NCBI GenBank assembly: GCA_036346355.1
Contig: CM070588.1
Location: 14,059,914 to 14,123,913, forward strand
DNA: 64,000 nucleotides
Source: Rhipidocladum racemiflorum
Taxonomy: Eukaryota; Streptophyta; Magnoliopsida; Poales; Poaceae
Direction of reading: 5' to 3'
In this document: in pieces, positions 10,098-21,478 of the stretch
Layout: every line of letters begins with the position of its first letter
Position numbering within the stretch: position 1 is the stretch's first letter
Position numbers and translations under genes: made by a program
Notes under the pieces: generated by a model
Database searches by the model: none
What the model was told of the DNA's origin: nothing
What the model saw: the letters and a program-made list of their open reading frames with translations, nothing else

Positions 10098-11944
10098 CCT
10101 CTGTCGGGACCTGAATTTGCAAATCCAGACCCTCTGTGTATTCAGCACTAGTCCAGGAACGCGCTAGTGCACATAGTCTCAACATTGGTAAATATCACAA
10201 TCATACTCAACGAATAATAGGGTACTTTAATTAGTTAACCAAACTGGTTTCTCAACCTTAGGGTCGAGTTACAAATATACGCCACGCAGGGCGGAATTTA
10301 ATAAGAGAGAAATAACAGCAGCGGAAAATAAGATAACTTCGTGGCGCCATCCAGTATACCACAGGCAACTGACTGGGCTCGCTCCCAAGTTAGACGGTTC
10401 CTCTTGGAGTTCCTTCTCCGAAGCGGGTGTAGACTCTTCTTCAACTGGTGTTGTATTGTGGCAAGGGTGAGTACTTGGTACTCAGCAAGTCATGCACATA
10501 ATGCAAACTAATATACTATATGCATGACTTAGTACAAAGGAATAGCTCTGAGCATAATTGCAGTAAATAGTATTTGACAAGTAGCAATAGTAGATTCGAA
10601 GGCAGTAGAAACAAGCTTAAGATCAATTACTTTTCCAGGAATCACATAAACATCTTTTCCATTCCTAATCCACATTTCCATCAACATCATTAATAAACCA
10701 AACCCAACCTTTCAAGTTCAAGTTATTTTCAAGAAAGTCTAACCCTTGACTGTAATTCCAGAGCGATGTCCAATACCGCGGACATGGCTATTCGAATAGA
10801 TTTTACACTCTACAGAGGTTATGCACTTACCCACAAGATACAGTCAAACACCACAAAGGCGAGTGTCCGTAACAAAGTCTTTCGGAAACTTCTAACAGCA
10901 CAAGTGGTCCTCTCCGGTGATTGCACACAAACCCTTCCCTTAGCGAAGGCGGAGTTTAGGCCAATGCACCATTAGATGGGTACCTGGCCGCAGCCCCGGT
11001 ACGCTCCCCTGTACAACTACACAAAAGGTATAGTTGACACCCCGAGGTCCCACAGGTACGTTATTAGCAACTTAATCAACTAGGTCCGTCCCATTACAGA
11101 CATGTGGTTCACGTTTGACTCAGTTCAAAGGCTTGCAAGGTTAAGTCCTTAGGATGACCAAGGCAAGACTACCCGAAGAACCAAAACAACGTTCCCGGTG
11201 CCACAACTGGCCCGCCTGATCATTCTTGCCACATGCCCCGGTCGAAATCTATTTATCAAACCCCAGTTGATTACCATGCACCACGTGCCATCAACAATCA
11301 TAACACATGATACTTCTTTCAAAAACAGGTGCAGTATCTCATTAAGTCAATATTAGCATTTGATTGTCCACAATCATGTCATGAGCACGTAGTAGGTCTA
11401 AGCAATATACTACAACGATCTGAAATCCCATGTTGGCAATTTAATAATGTCCAACTATTTAATCCTCAACTAGGGTGACAAGGGGCATGGCACATATTTG
11501 ATTAACCAAGGTGTCATACGGCAATTTGGCATTTATTTATTTCCCCGGAATTTAAATAAAGTATTTTCTATTTAAACTAGCACACAATAATTTAAACAAA
11601 ATTAATTTGAAAATGGGATCAACATGGTCAAAGCACAACTTGCCTTCAAAGAGTACTTGTTCTTGGTCCTGAGCTGGCTCCTGGGTCAACACTTCACCTT
11701 CGAAGCCTTCGGGCACTTCAAATCGGATCTGGCTTAATGCGTTAAGGAAACTACATGGCTGATCTGGACCATTCGATCTTGATTAGACGGCCAAGATCCA
11801 ATCTAATGTTTATAACGCGGCTAACCCTAGCCGTTCGATCTAGATCTAACGGCTGAGATTAGATCTCGTACGGTGCGGTTCTAGCTACGTGGCACAATCT
11901 AAACCGTTGGATCTAGATCCAACGGTTGGAAATAGATCTAGAGG

Positions 11945-12313
11945 TTAGCACGTGGATCTCACCGGGGTGTGACGTGGACGAATCTGGGCCCTTGGATCTA
12001 GATCGGACGGTGGAGCGAGCTCGGGGTCCGGCGATGGCGTGCGGCGGCGCAGGCTCACCGGAGACGGGAACGGCGACCACCCGAACGGCGCTACGGGGCT
12101 CCTCTGGCAAAGTGAAGGGTACACTCCGACGTGGCTTGACCTTGCGGTTCTGGATCTGGGCTCAACGGCGGCGGCGAATGGCGGACGGCGGCGGAGAACG
12201 GCGATTAATCGCGGCGGAACGCCAAGCCAACTACGGCGAGCGATTGCGGCGCAACCACGCCGACTCAGGCGACGTTGTCTAGGGCTACGAGTGCGCACGG
12301 AAACAGAGCACAC
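11945..12313 (-). other. Arg-rich open frame downstream of the TATA-like box in the TK LTR
   Basis: A sense-strand open frame of 122 codons begins about 20 bp after the TATA-like box. It shares scattered blocks (RTRSP, IARRSW, VPPR) with open frames at the same LTR position in TK-2 (21590-21946 and 50320-50562). GC-rich DNA produces long frames by chance and the copies differ in length, so it may just be leader RNA. Confidence 0.25.
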
Positions 12314-12330
12314 GCTGGTGGCGGCGGCGC

Positions 12331-12340
12331 ATTAAATAGG
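12331..12340 (-). promoter_or_regulatory. TATA-like box in TK-1 5' LTR
   Basis: CCTATTTAAT on the minus strand, about 640 bp into the LTR and followed by GC-rich leader-like sequence. The same ten bases occur in TK-2 (21676-21685 and 50278-50287) and TK-3 (53893-53902). Promoter use is inferred from position and conservation. Confidence 0.55.
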
Positions 12341-12976
12341 CCTCTCGGCGTCCGTGAAAACCGCGAAAACCGAGGCCCACACAGCTGCGGTGGCGGAATC
12401 CGAATTGGATTCGGATTGGGTGACGTGGCTCAACGCGAGCCGTTGGATCAAGATCCAACGGTGCGGGGTTTGGGCTCGGGTCCGGTTCGGGCGACCTGGC
12501 TGGCTCGGTCGGGCTCGGGTTCGGCAACGTGGCTCAATCTCGGCCGTTCGTGTTGATCGGATGGTCGAGAGGGTTAGGGTTTGGCGATTGGGTTCAACCG
12601 GATCGGTTGGCTCGGGTCGGACTCGAGTCTGACTCGGACTCGGGTCCGGTCGGATGAACAGTACAAACCAACTCAGTTTTTCCAGCGTTTAAATATTCAA
12701 ATTAATTCCCAAAAATTCATTTAATTCATTAAAAATAGCAACACACTCAGAAAAATTCCAAAAAAATTCTAGAAAATATTTTGGAACATTTTGGACTCAA
12801 ATAAAATATTTCCAACAAAAAATTATTTGAAAAATCAAATTCTTTAATTATTTCAAAAGGGAATAAATTCAAATAAATTCCAAATAAATCCAAATAAATT
12901 CCAGAAAATTCCAAAAATTCACCAAAGTGCCAAATCTTAATTAAATTCATGAAAAGAAAAATTTTGGGGTGTTACA

Positions 12977-12981
12977 ACTAC
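12977..12981. repeat. target-site duplication of TK-1, right
   Basis: ACTAC directly follows the right-hand LTR terminus GTTACA of TK-1 and matches the left copy. NC-a LTR sequence resumes after it. Confidence 0.9.
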
Positions 12982-14602
12982 AGAATTCCGAGACACCGTA
13001 CAACTGTGAAATTAGAGAATGTGACATTATAAAGTGTGAAATTGGAGATTAAAACTTTACGGTATGAGGTTTAATCGTGTTTCCGGGCCGTTTTAGGAAG
13101 TTTGGGCTCTCCGGGGGAGTTCGGGCCCAAGGGGGATGAGTGATGGGCTTTAGTGGCAGGAGTTTTGGGCCCATGAGGGAGGGGGAGGCAGAATTACCTG
13201 CCTTGGGGCGACCTCCCCCTTGCCCTAGGCACCTCCCTCCCCTCCCCTCTCACCCCCAAGCCGCCACCCCCTCCCTCCTCCACACGCCTCCTCCCTCCTC
13301 CCCATTGCACCACCACCCCTCTCCTCTCCTCTCCACCACCCTTGCTGCCGCTAGGGGAGTTCTCCACCTCACCACCCCGCAGATCCGTCCATTGGAGCGC
13401 TCCGCGACGAGGAGATCCGGTGGTTTTGGAGCGAGGAAGGAGATCGCGCGAACCGGGAGGAGATCCGTTGGTTCTTCGTTCATCGGGCGAAGGTGGTGTG
13501 ACCCCGGGAGTGCCCTCCTCATCCCGCCAATTCGTCGCCCGAGGTTAAGGCAAGTGTATTGGGATGGGTATCATGTGGTTTATTTGCTTGTCTTGACTAG
13601 ATGCAATTGTTTCCATGTTATGCTATCTTGCCATGCTTAGTGTTTGCCATGATATGATAAAAAAAGGGTATGTTAAGATGCTATGCAATGGTTTATGATT
13701 AATGATTATGGCATATGTTGCATACATGGCATGAAACTTGGCCCGGTCGGTGAGAACGTCATAACTATTCCAGTAAGGTCGGTGAGAAAGTTATGACTAA
13801 TCCGGAGCGCCATGGATGTAAGACCTACCTCGTGATTCCACCCACACGGTGAGTGGAAGTGAGGAGTAGGCACCCTCCATCTACGGGATGGAAGGGGGAC
13901 GTGGGTGCACGCCGACGGGTGTGCACTCGGCAATACCGGTATTTGCATCGAGGAGACATGTGCATTGCATTCATGATGATGATGATGATGAAATGATCTC
14001 AATGAGGTTGAGACATGAATATGATGTTGCATATGAAGTATGACTTCATCATGATGTTGAGTTTGTTATGTAGTGATGATAATATTTAAATTGCTCTGTA
14101 TGACCCATTGCAATATACTTGCTGAGTGATGAACTCACGCTTGTGTTTTATGTTGTTTTTAGGTACCATGAAACCGACATGCAGGAAAAGGGCTTAGTGG
14201 CACATCTTCACAAAGTTTCACTCATTAAGTTATATGCAATTTTTGCCATTCGTAGTTGTAATTATAAGTTAATGCGTTGAGAATTTGGAGTATGACTTAT
14301 TTGTCTTACTTGGCCATATTATTTACTTCGTTTTAAGATCATGGAGTGGTTAAATTCATTATGCTAGATTTAAATTGTTTCTATATCGCCTATTACTGCT
14401 GCTTTAGATACTTCCCATTATGATATAACTTGTGATATTATTGTTGATGCTCCGTACCATGGAAAAACAAAGGAGATGCTGCCGAAATTTTCGGTTTTTG
14501 CATGTACTCCTTTGCTGTAATTTACCTTTAGATGTGGTTATTAGATGTTGTTTAGTCTATGTTTGGTGACATCCCGGGCATATTAGATGCCGGGGTGTTA
14601 CA
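12982..14602 (+). repeat. NC-a 3' LTR, remainder
   Basis: Continues the LTR begun at 1000-1010 and ends GCCGGGGTGTTACA at 14602. In order it holds a C/T-rich tract (13200-13340), GTGGTGTGACCCCGGGAGTG, a paired GGTCGGTGAGAA motif (13743-13808), a GTGCACGCC-GACG-GGTGTGCAC hairpin (13905-13926), the palindrome ATACCGGTAT (13933-13942), a GAT-repeat run (13975-13990), the stem-loop TGAGT-gatga-ACTCA (14123-14137), and a hairpin CCGAAATTTTCGG close to the end. No protein is encoded. Confidence 0.88.
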
Positions 14603-15239
14603 AGACACATATGCGGGAAGCTTGGATTGGTATCAACCAAACGGCAAATGAGTGCGAGCAGCGCATGACTCACCTGTTGATTGGCCTCAATCCGAGTACG
14701 GTTTTAGATAAGTGATCGGATACTTTACGGGTTGCGTTATTATCCAATCCAATGCAACAGTAATGAACAAATCACTAATCTTACACCGGAGCCCCACCAT
14801 TGTCTAGAATGTCCTGGATGTGAAGCCTACGGTCAATCCAAAACCATCGGCTGCTATTCCTATTTTAGCGCAAACATAGCCGACCGTGGTGTTTCCACGG
14901 GATCCTGGCGTGAGCGGGATTACTCATTAACAGGCTTACACAGATTGCTCCAAATTGGACAAGCCTAATTTACCTCCGTCTGCTCTGTTATGCGTCTATC
15001 CTAGATCGGTTATCCAGTTGATCAAAACCCAAGTGCATCCTAGATCCGGTCCCTTATAGGGTTGTATCATACTCAGAGCCATTTGCTCCACTTTTTGAGC
15101 TGACATTGAGGCAACAAAGTGTTGGCTATGAGCAATTACGTGCACCGATACAACCCTGCTATAATACCAACCTGAGTTTGCACTTGGGGGATAGCATAAT
15201 GAATTTGCCCCTAATTGGCAGGCATCTCAAGCGCGAGTA

Positions 15240-16290
15240 GCATCGGCTAAAGAAACTGATTAGGCCAAAGCTATTAGCGTTGTCTTAAGGGACCAGTTTG
15301 GCATTCATCCAAAGGTTCGGACCATTGGTTATAGAAAGCTGTATCCCAATTATATTGATCGGATCCCATATACTAATAGCTATAGGGTTCCCAATTTTGC
15401 TGAACTTTTAGGGGATGATTCCACGACAATGTTAGAGCATATTACTCTCTTTGTTGTGCAATATGGAGAAGCAACACAGTCTGATGGGTTGAAGGTGAAA
15501 TTATTCCCCTTGTCATCGTCTAAGGCAGCTTTCACCTTGTTCACAATGTTGCCCCCAAATTCGGTTAATACTTGGGCCGATTTGGAAAACCGATTCCATT
15601 AGTACGTTTTCTGTGGGAGCTTAGAATTGAGGATATCATATCTAAGCTCTGTCCGACAGAAGTTTGGGGAATCGGTAACTGATTACATTAAAAGGTTTAG
15701 TTAAATTAGAAATCGGAGCTTTAGCATTACATTCCTTGATAATTAGTTGGCCTATTTAGCTTTTAAGGGATTAATTCCATCCTTAAAGGAGAAATTCAGT
15801 GGCCAAGAGTTCAACAATATAAGCCACTTGTTGCGTAGGGTATCGGCCCAAGAAAGCCGATTCTTTGATAAAGGTATTAAGGAAAGGATAAAAAATAATA
15901 AAGACAAATAAATGCCTAAAGTTAACCTTGTCGAATACGAGTCTGGCAGCTCATCCGCTGAGGATGAAGCCAAAGTAAATATAGCCGAATGGGTCAAGGG
16001 GAGTAAAAAGTCCATGGTCTATTCTTGGCTTAAACCGATTAAAGCTAAATCGGAAATTAAATACTCTTTCGATGTAACCAAATGTGATTGTATATTTGAT
16101 TTGTTGATACAAAAAAAGTTATACAATTGCCCGATAGTCACACATTACCATCAGCTGAAGTAATTAAGAAATGAAGGTTTTTCAAGTGGCATCATTCTTT
16201 TTCACATAATACTAACGATTGCAATATTTTTCATCAACAGTTTCTATCAACTATTGAAGATATGGCCAACAGAAGTTTGCTGAGGAACCA
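15240..16290 (+). pseudogene. gag: TAT-1 gag remnant
   Basis: Recognisable gag stretches in changing frames: KLYPNYIDRIPY, PLSSSKAAFTLFTMLPPNS, TWADLENRFH, FGESVTDYIKRF, LIPSLKEKFSGQEFNNISHL, then the downstream KCDCIFDLLIQKK and KWHHSFSHNTNDCNIFHQQ typical of Tat-like gag C-termini. Stops include a TAG after NRFH and a TAA after NNKDK. The region 14603-15240 is probably the upstream gag or linker but shows no clear motif. Confidence 0.7.
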
Positions 16291-17380
16291 ACAATGCAGC
16301 TAGATGCTAATATTTTTTTAGTTAACATGGTCAGCTATTCAACAAAAGGGAAATAGTTGGCACCGAATGAGATTCGTTCACTGTCTACATCAGTTAAAAC
16401 AGTATGGTAGGCTGATGTAAAAGCAGCGAATGGTGAGGACACAATAAAGATCACGGTCGGTTATATTTAGAATGAGACCGACCACAAGGGTAAATACTCA
16501 AGAATGATAAAACCAAGAGGTGAACTCAAAGTCAGCAAGTGGTATAGAGCTGGGAATCCGATGCCACCACGAAAGCCGACACAAAAGTAAAAGCCAATAT
16601 TCGCACAATTGTTGGCTAAGTATAAGAGGAGTCAGGAATTGCAACGAGATTTCCCTAATTGGCTGACAAGTAACTATTGGCCAACAACTACTGACAGAGC
16701 GCATGAATGGTGCACCTTTTGGCAATTCTGCTGGGAAAGGGATTGGCGTTGCCATCACCTTATGTTTGCCCAATGCAACATTACCCTGGGTAGGGCCAAG
16801 AGCACTGGAAATCGGCTAAAGAGATAATATCTTAATCGATTTAAAGCCAACATGTGGGTAGTCATGAGAGACCAGTTCATGAAAGGATTTTTGAACTGTC
16901 TAGGGACAACGACAATCCGATCAAATATAAAAGGAAACTGGCAATTCAGATTTAATTGACAAAATATGAAAGCCGATTGAACCTATGCCATGCTGGTGTC
17001 CTCCAGGATTGAGCAAGTCGCAGAAGCGACGGCTTTAACATTTAAGAACTCAAGAGTTTAGGGAAGCCCGTAGGAGAAGAAAAGGGACAAAAATTTTAAT
17101 TTACTATATCTGGTCAAGAATGTGAGGAAGGAGTGAAGGAAGAAAGAAAATGTTTGGGAAGAATTAGATTTAGCCGATGATTCGGAATGATTCACCTTCA
17201 CCAATGGACATCAATATGGTGTTCACTTTGCCTATGGAATTCAAGGCATGCACATCATTGGCTAAGGGATCATTTGATCAGTTGTGCTTTGGATCACATG
17301 ATGTTGTTTATAAGAATCCAGAAGATAATCGACATCTTAGGCCGCTATATTAGAAAGGCCATATTAAAGGAAAGCTGATA
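16290..17380 (+). other. TAT-1 linker between gag and protease, nothing recognised
   Basis: No frame longer than about 90 codons and no domain motif. It lies between gag and the protease of the same remnant, so it is presumably decayed gag-pro linker. Confidence 0.5.
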
Positions 17381-17911
17381 GCAAGGATGCTGGTAGATGG
17401 TGGGGCGACTGTTAATCTAATGCCTTATTCAATGCGTAAAAAGTTGGGCAAATCAAATGAAGATCTTAGAAAAACCAATATGGTGTTGAATGACATCACC
17501 GGAGACTCTACAGAAGCAAGAGGGGTTATGGTAACAGAGCTCACAGTCAATAGTAAAAACTTGCCGATAGCTTTCTTTGTGATTGATGCCAAGGAAAGCT
17601 ATAGCGTGTTACTTAGCAGGGATTGGATACATGCTAACTGTTGCATACCATTGACAATGCATCAAAAGCTAATGCAATGGAATGGTGATGTGGTCAAGGT
17701 GATCGAAGCTGACACATCAGCTCATATAGTTATGGCTAGTCCAGAGGCCAATTGGCAACATGAAGGGGCTGAGTGCATATCCGGTAAAGTACATCAAGAC
17801 TACGACTTTATATGCATTGGCCAAATTGGTGTATGTCCGATCAATGTAAAGCCTAGTACAGTTGATTGGACAAATGAGATTGTACGACGATGGAGTCCAA
17901 GGCAGCAGTAA
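17380..17911 (+). pseudogene. TAT-1 protease remnant
   Basis: A 174-codon open frame (ATG at 17387) carries MLVDGGATVNLMPYSMRKKL, then LKGV-type sequence (RGVMVTELTV) and the C-terminal YSVLLSRDWIHANCC. The active site reads DGG instead of the usual DSG or DTG, which many Tat-like proteases share. It is a piece of a larger polyprotein; no frameshift within it. Confidence 0.8.
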
Positions 17912-18239
17912 AAATTTTACAAGATAAAATGCAACACTATCGGTAAACAACAGATAGCTATGCGGCCATTAAAGATTACAAAGGTATTGAAAGATTTGGA
18001 CAAGGCTTTACATCATCAGATCCATTAAAAGAAATATATATAGGTGGTGGTGATAAAAAGAGACCAATTTTTATTAGTTCAAAATTAACTATTGAATACA
18101 AGGAAAAGTCAGTCGATTTGCTAAAAAATTATAAAGATTGTTTTGCTTAGGAGCATCATAAGATGTATGGCTTAAGCCAACAGCTAGTTGAACATCGGCT
18201 ACCGATAAAACCAGACTATCAGCTATTCAAACAGTCTCC

Positions 18240-18935
18240 CAGATGGTTTAATTCGACCATATATGATAAAATAAAGAAGAAATAGAGAGATTATTAGAGG
18301 CTAAGTTTATCAGGCCTTGCCGATATGTTGAGTGGGTTTTTAATATTGATCTTATAATGAAGAAAAACTGTAAACTTAGAGTGTGCATCGATTTCAGAGA
18401 TTTCAATAAAGCAACACCTAAGGATGAATACCTGATACCTATAGTCGATATGCTTATGGATGCCACATCCGGAATAAAATTATTAGCTTTATTCATGAGA
18501 ATACTGAATACATCAAATATTCATGGTCAAAACAAATATACATAAGACAGCTTTCAGGTGCCCTGGAGCACTAGGGTTATTTCAATGGGTTGTAATGACA
18601 TCCGGCTTGAAGTGCTAGTGCTACATATCAAAGAGACATGAGTTTGATTTTTCATTAATTGATCAGCCACAATGTTGAAATTTATATCGACGATGTTGTT
18701 GTAAAATCAGTAAGTGATTATCAACATCTGGTCAATTTAGAAGAAGTGCTCAAGAGAACAGTCCATAGCTTGAAGATGAATCCTTACAAATGTGCTTTTG
18801 GGGTGTCGGCTGGGCAATTTCTTGGGTTTATGGTGCATGAGAGGCATTATAGTCAACCAAGAATGTGTCAAGGCTATAACCGATACACAACCCCCAAAGT
18901 GCAAAAAGGATCTCCAAAATTTGACCTATAAAATA
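18240..18935 (+). pseudogene. TAT-1 reverse transcriptase remnant
   Basis: RT motifs in two frames: KLRVCIDFRDFNKATPKDEY and PIVDMLMDATSG (18357-18490), KTAFRCPGALGLFQW (about 18545-18590), then the catalytic EIYIDDVVVKS and LKMNPYKCAFGVSAGQFLGF (18677-18840). The catalytic IDD is still readable. Stops and frameshifts separate the blocks. Confidence 0.82.
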
Positions 18936-19009
18936 AATTATTTGAGGTGATTTATATCAAACTTATCTAGTCATATTGATGCTTTCATTCCACTACCGAG
19001 GTCAACAGA

Positions 19010-19092
19010 AAATCAAGAATTTGTGTGGGGAGCCAAACAATAGAGGGCCATTGAGAATATCAAGGAATATCTATCTAAACCTCCAATATTGG
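19010..19092 (+). pseudogene. TAT-1 RNase H start, cut by NC-b
   Basis: EFVWGAKQ-stop-RAIENIKEYLSKPPIL is the RT/RNase H boundary of Tat-like elements. The sequence stops mid-domain at 19092, where the NC-b LTR begins. Confidence 0.75.
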
Positions 19093-21104
19093 TGTCACAT
19101 TATAGAATGTGACATTGTAGAATGTGGCATTACGGTAAGAGTTTATGTCGCGTTTTTGGGTTTTTCAGGGAGTTTGGGCTTTTCTGGGGAGCTGGGCCTT
19201 AGGGTATTGAGTTTTGGGCCTTCCGGGGAGTTTGAGCCTACAGTGGGGGGTTTTGGGCCCATATAGGGGGAGAATTTCTTGCCTAACCCTAACCCACCCC
19301 TCCTCCATGCGCCCCCCTGCCTAGCCGCCGCCCCCTTTCTCCCATGTGCCCCCTCCCCCTCCCTCCCATGCACTCCTCCCCCTCCCTCCCTTGCGCCTCC
19401 CCTCCCTCCCCTTCCCACCTCTAGCTGGCCCTATCACCTCTCCCTTCACCCGATCTCGCTGTTTGGGAGCTCCCCGTCCAAGAGGATCTGGCTTTTTCAG
19501 CGATTCCGGCGTTCCCGGCAAGTGGAGGGAAGATTGGGGCGCGAGCAGGAGACGTTCGTCGATTCGTCGAGAAGAGGTATGTTGTTTGGTTGTTCTTATG
19601 AAGGATTAGGTACTGTTCTAATGGGGGTTTGTGGTGCTTTTAGCCTCTAGTAGTGTGTTGCGATTAGTTAGATCTGAAAAAGTTTAGATCTGTCTCGCGT
19701 GATGCTCTCGGCCAGTTTAGATAGCCAACTTCGGGTGCAGATTCAAGGACTTTAGAGTCGTTTTCTGGGGGTCTATCTGTAGCGAAAGTTGTAGGTAATC
19801 GAATTAACTTTAATTGGGCACCAAAATCACTAAATTCCGTTCAGCCTTTAAAAGTTATGGTTGTTTTACTGAACGATGTCCAATCTGTGACGTCAATGGT
19901 ACAGTCTATGTTCAACTGTAGATTAGAGGATTTTAGAGGCCGAATTAGTTTTCGCTAATACTTAGAAAAATATGGAAATTTCCAGAGGTTCGAGAAAATG
20001 TACTCGTTTACTCAATTTGGAGTCGTTAAACTCAAGTTATGACCGTTAGAAGTCTGCTGTCCCGTTTAGACAGATTGTTGATTTTTGGGTTTTAGGAATG
20101 GGTTGCGAAGTCGATGTTGTTGATTGGTCTTGTGTTGTTTTGTGGGTATGTTTTTGAGTGTATTACACCTATGTGCAGGTGGTGTGACCCCGGGAGTGCC
20201 ATCAGCACCTTGCCACTCCATCTCGCGAGGTTGAAGGCAAGTGTATTGTGATGTGAATTGTTGGTAATGTTATGAAATTGTTGTTGTCATGTTATACTAG
20301 TATGGTCAGAAGGAGGTTTGCTTTACCATGTGAATAATCTTGAATTTGATTAGATTTGCATGAATGATATCTTAAGAATTGAAATAAGGAATGGATGTAT
20401 GTTCATGGTTGTGGTTATGCAAATGCTGGTAATGATTATAAATTGCATCTTGTCATGAATATTGCATATGTGCATTCATAATGGAAGAGGTGACTCATTC
20501 TGATGCGGGCCTCTGTGTTCATATGTAGTGAACACGAAATACCTACCTTGTAGTCCCATTCACGATGGTGAATGGGAGCGAGTCAGTAAGAGTAGGCACC
20601 ATCCACGGGATGGAAGGGAAAGAGGGTGCACACCGACGGGTGTGCACTCGGCAATACCGGTATGTGCTAATGAAATGAGCATGGCATGAGCATTGCATGA
20701 TGCATTACTTGGATGTAAATGAGAATGTGTTCAAAGGAATTGTATGGATTGTTTACCCACACGGTTTCAATTATGAAGGCTATTTACTTGTATGTTAATG
20801 TCGTTTTCTTGTCATGTTGCAATACACTTTGCTGAGTGATGAACTCACGCTTGTTGTTTAATGTTTCTTTTAGGTACCTTGAATCCGGCATATGGGAAAG
20901 GGAGCTAGATTCACATCGTCACTTAGTATCACCCAAATAAACACTTCAAACATTTTCTTTAGTTGTGATGGTAACCATATTGAATCTTGTTATGGTTTAA
21001 TCACCTCGTTGGCTGTCATGAATAAACGTTTATTCCTTATTGATTATGTGAGGGTTAATTTATGTACTGGACTAGAATTGTTGCTAAAGTCCTTAGTTGC
21101 CATG
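19093..21104 (+). repeat. NC-b 5' LTR, first part
   Basis: Begins TGTCACATTATAGAATGTGA, a slightly altered NC-family LTR start, and follows the family plan: C-rich tract, GTGGTGTGACCCCGGGAGTG (20180-20199), hairpin GTGCACACC-GACG-GGTGTGCAC (20626-20647), ATACCGGTAT (20654-20663) and stem-loop TGAGT-gatga-ACTCA (20833-20847). It is interrupted at 21104 by TK-2 and resumes at 50863. It is the most divergent NC LTR in the window. Confidence 0.85.
21100..21104. repeat. probable target-site duplication of TK-2, left
   Basis: CCATG before the LTR start, paired with CCTTG at 50863-50867. Four of five bases match; the NC LTR reads continuously across the pair, which supports the call. Confidence 0.6.
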
Positions 21105-21478
21105 TGTAACACCCCAATTTTTGCTTTTCATAAATTTAAATGAAATATTGCACTTTGGTGAATTTTCTGGGATTTATTTGGATTTAATTTGAATTTATTT
21201 CCTTTTGAAATAATTAAAGAATATAATTTTGAAAATAAAATGTTGTTGGAAATATTTTATTTGAGTCCCAAATGCCCTAAAATATTTTCTAGAATTTTTT
21301 TGTAATTTTTCTGAGTAGTTTGCTATATTTTCTTGAATTAAATGAATTTTTGGAAATTAATTTGAGTATTTAAATCGCTGGAAAATCAAACCGGGTTTTA
21401 CTGTTCAAGCGACCGAGTCCGAGTCCGACCCGAACCGTGGTCGAGCCAAACCGAGTAGGGCCGAACCCTAACCCTCCC

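Larger units (their letters stand above)
1011..12976 (-). mobile_element. TK-1: full-length Tekay/Del-like Ty3 chromovirus
   Basis: A complete minus-strand LTR retrotransposon. On its own strand the order is 5' LTR (12976-10102), PBS, an extra ORF, gag, protease, RT, RNase H, integrase, chromodomain-like tail, PPT and 3' LTR (4321-1011), with a perfect ACTAC duplication on both sides. The domain order PR-RT-RH-INT and the C-terminal chromodomain identify a chromovirus. LTRs starting TGTAACACCCC and a Met-type PBS fit Tekay/Del; that lineage call is from memory of the family. It cannot encode its proteins now because gag-pol carries eleven premature stops. It inserted 11 bp into the NC-a LTR. 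Confidence 0.92.
10102..12976 (-). repeat. TK-1 5' LTR (2875 bp)
   Basis: On the minus strand it runs from TGTAACACCCC (12976) to GGTCCCGACA (10102). Compared with the 3' LTR it has lost about 0.7 kb at a junction near 11720, including the TGACGTCA cluster and half of the micro-ORF. It retains about 240 bp near 12200-12540 with the TATA-like box. Dyads are at about 11760-12020, including the same 26-bp palindrome at 11902-11927. Confidence 0.92.
14603..19092 (+). mobile_element. TAT-1: decayed Tat-like Ty3 element
   Basis: Remnant of an old plus-strand element with gag, protease, RT and the start of RNase H in the right order but many stops and shifts. The protease (LVDGGATVNLMP) and RT (LRVCIDFRDFNKATPKDEY) are the forms seen in Tat/Retand-type elements. 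NC-a ends at its left edge, and NC-b's LTR starts at its right edge in the middle of RNase H, so both younger elements sit in it. Its own LTRs are not in the window. It is much more decayed than any other element here, which makes it probably the oldest layer. Confidence 0.85.

Noticed and set aside
13140..13640. 166-codon Pro-rich ORF in the NC-a LTR
   Set aside because: Lies in the C-rich tract of the LTR; low complexity gives long frames, and other LTR copies do not keep it.
19279..19650. 123-codon Pro-rich ORF in the NC-b LTR
   Set aside because: Same C-rich tract; composition, no conserved frame.
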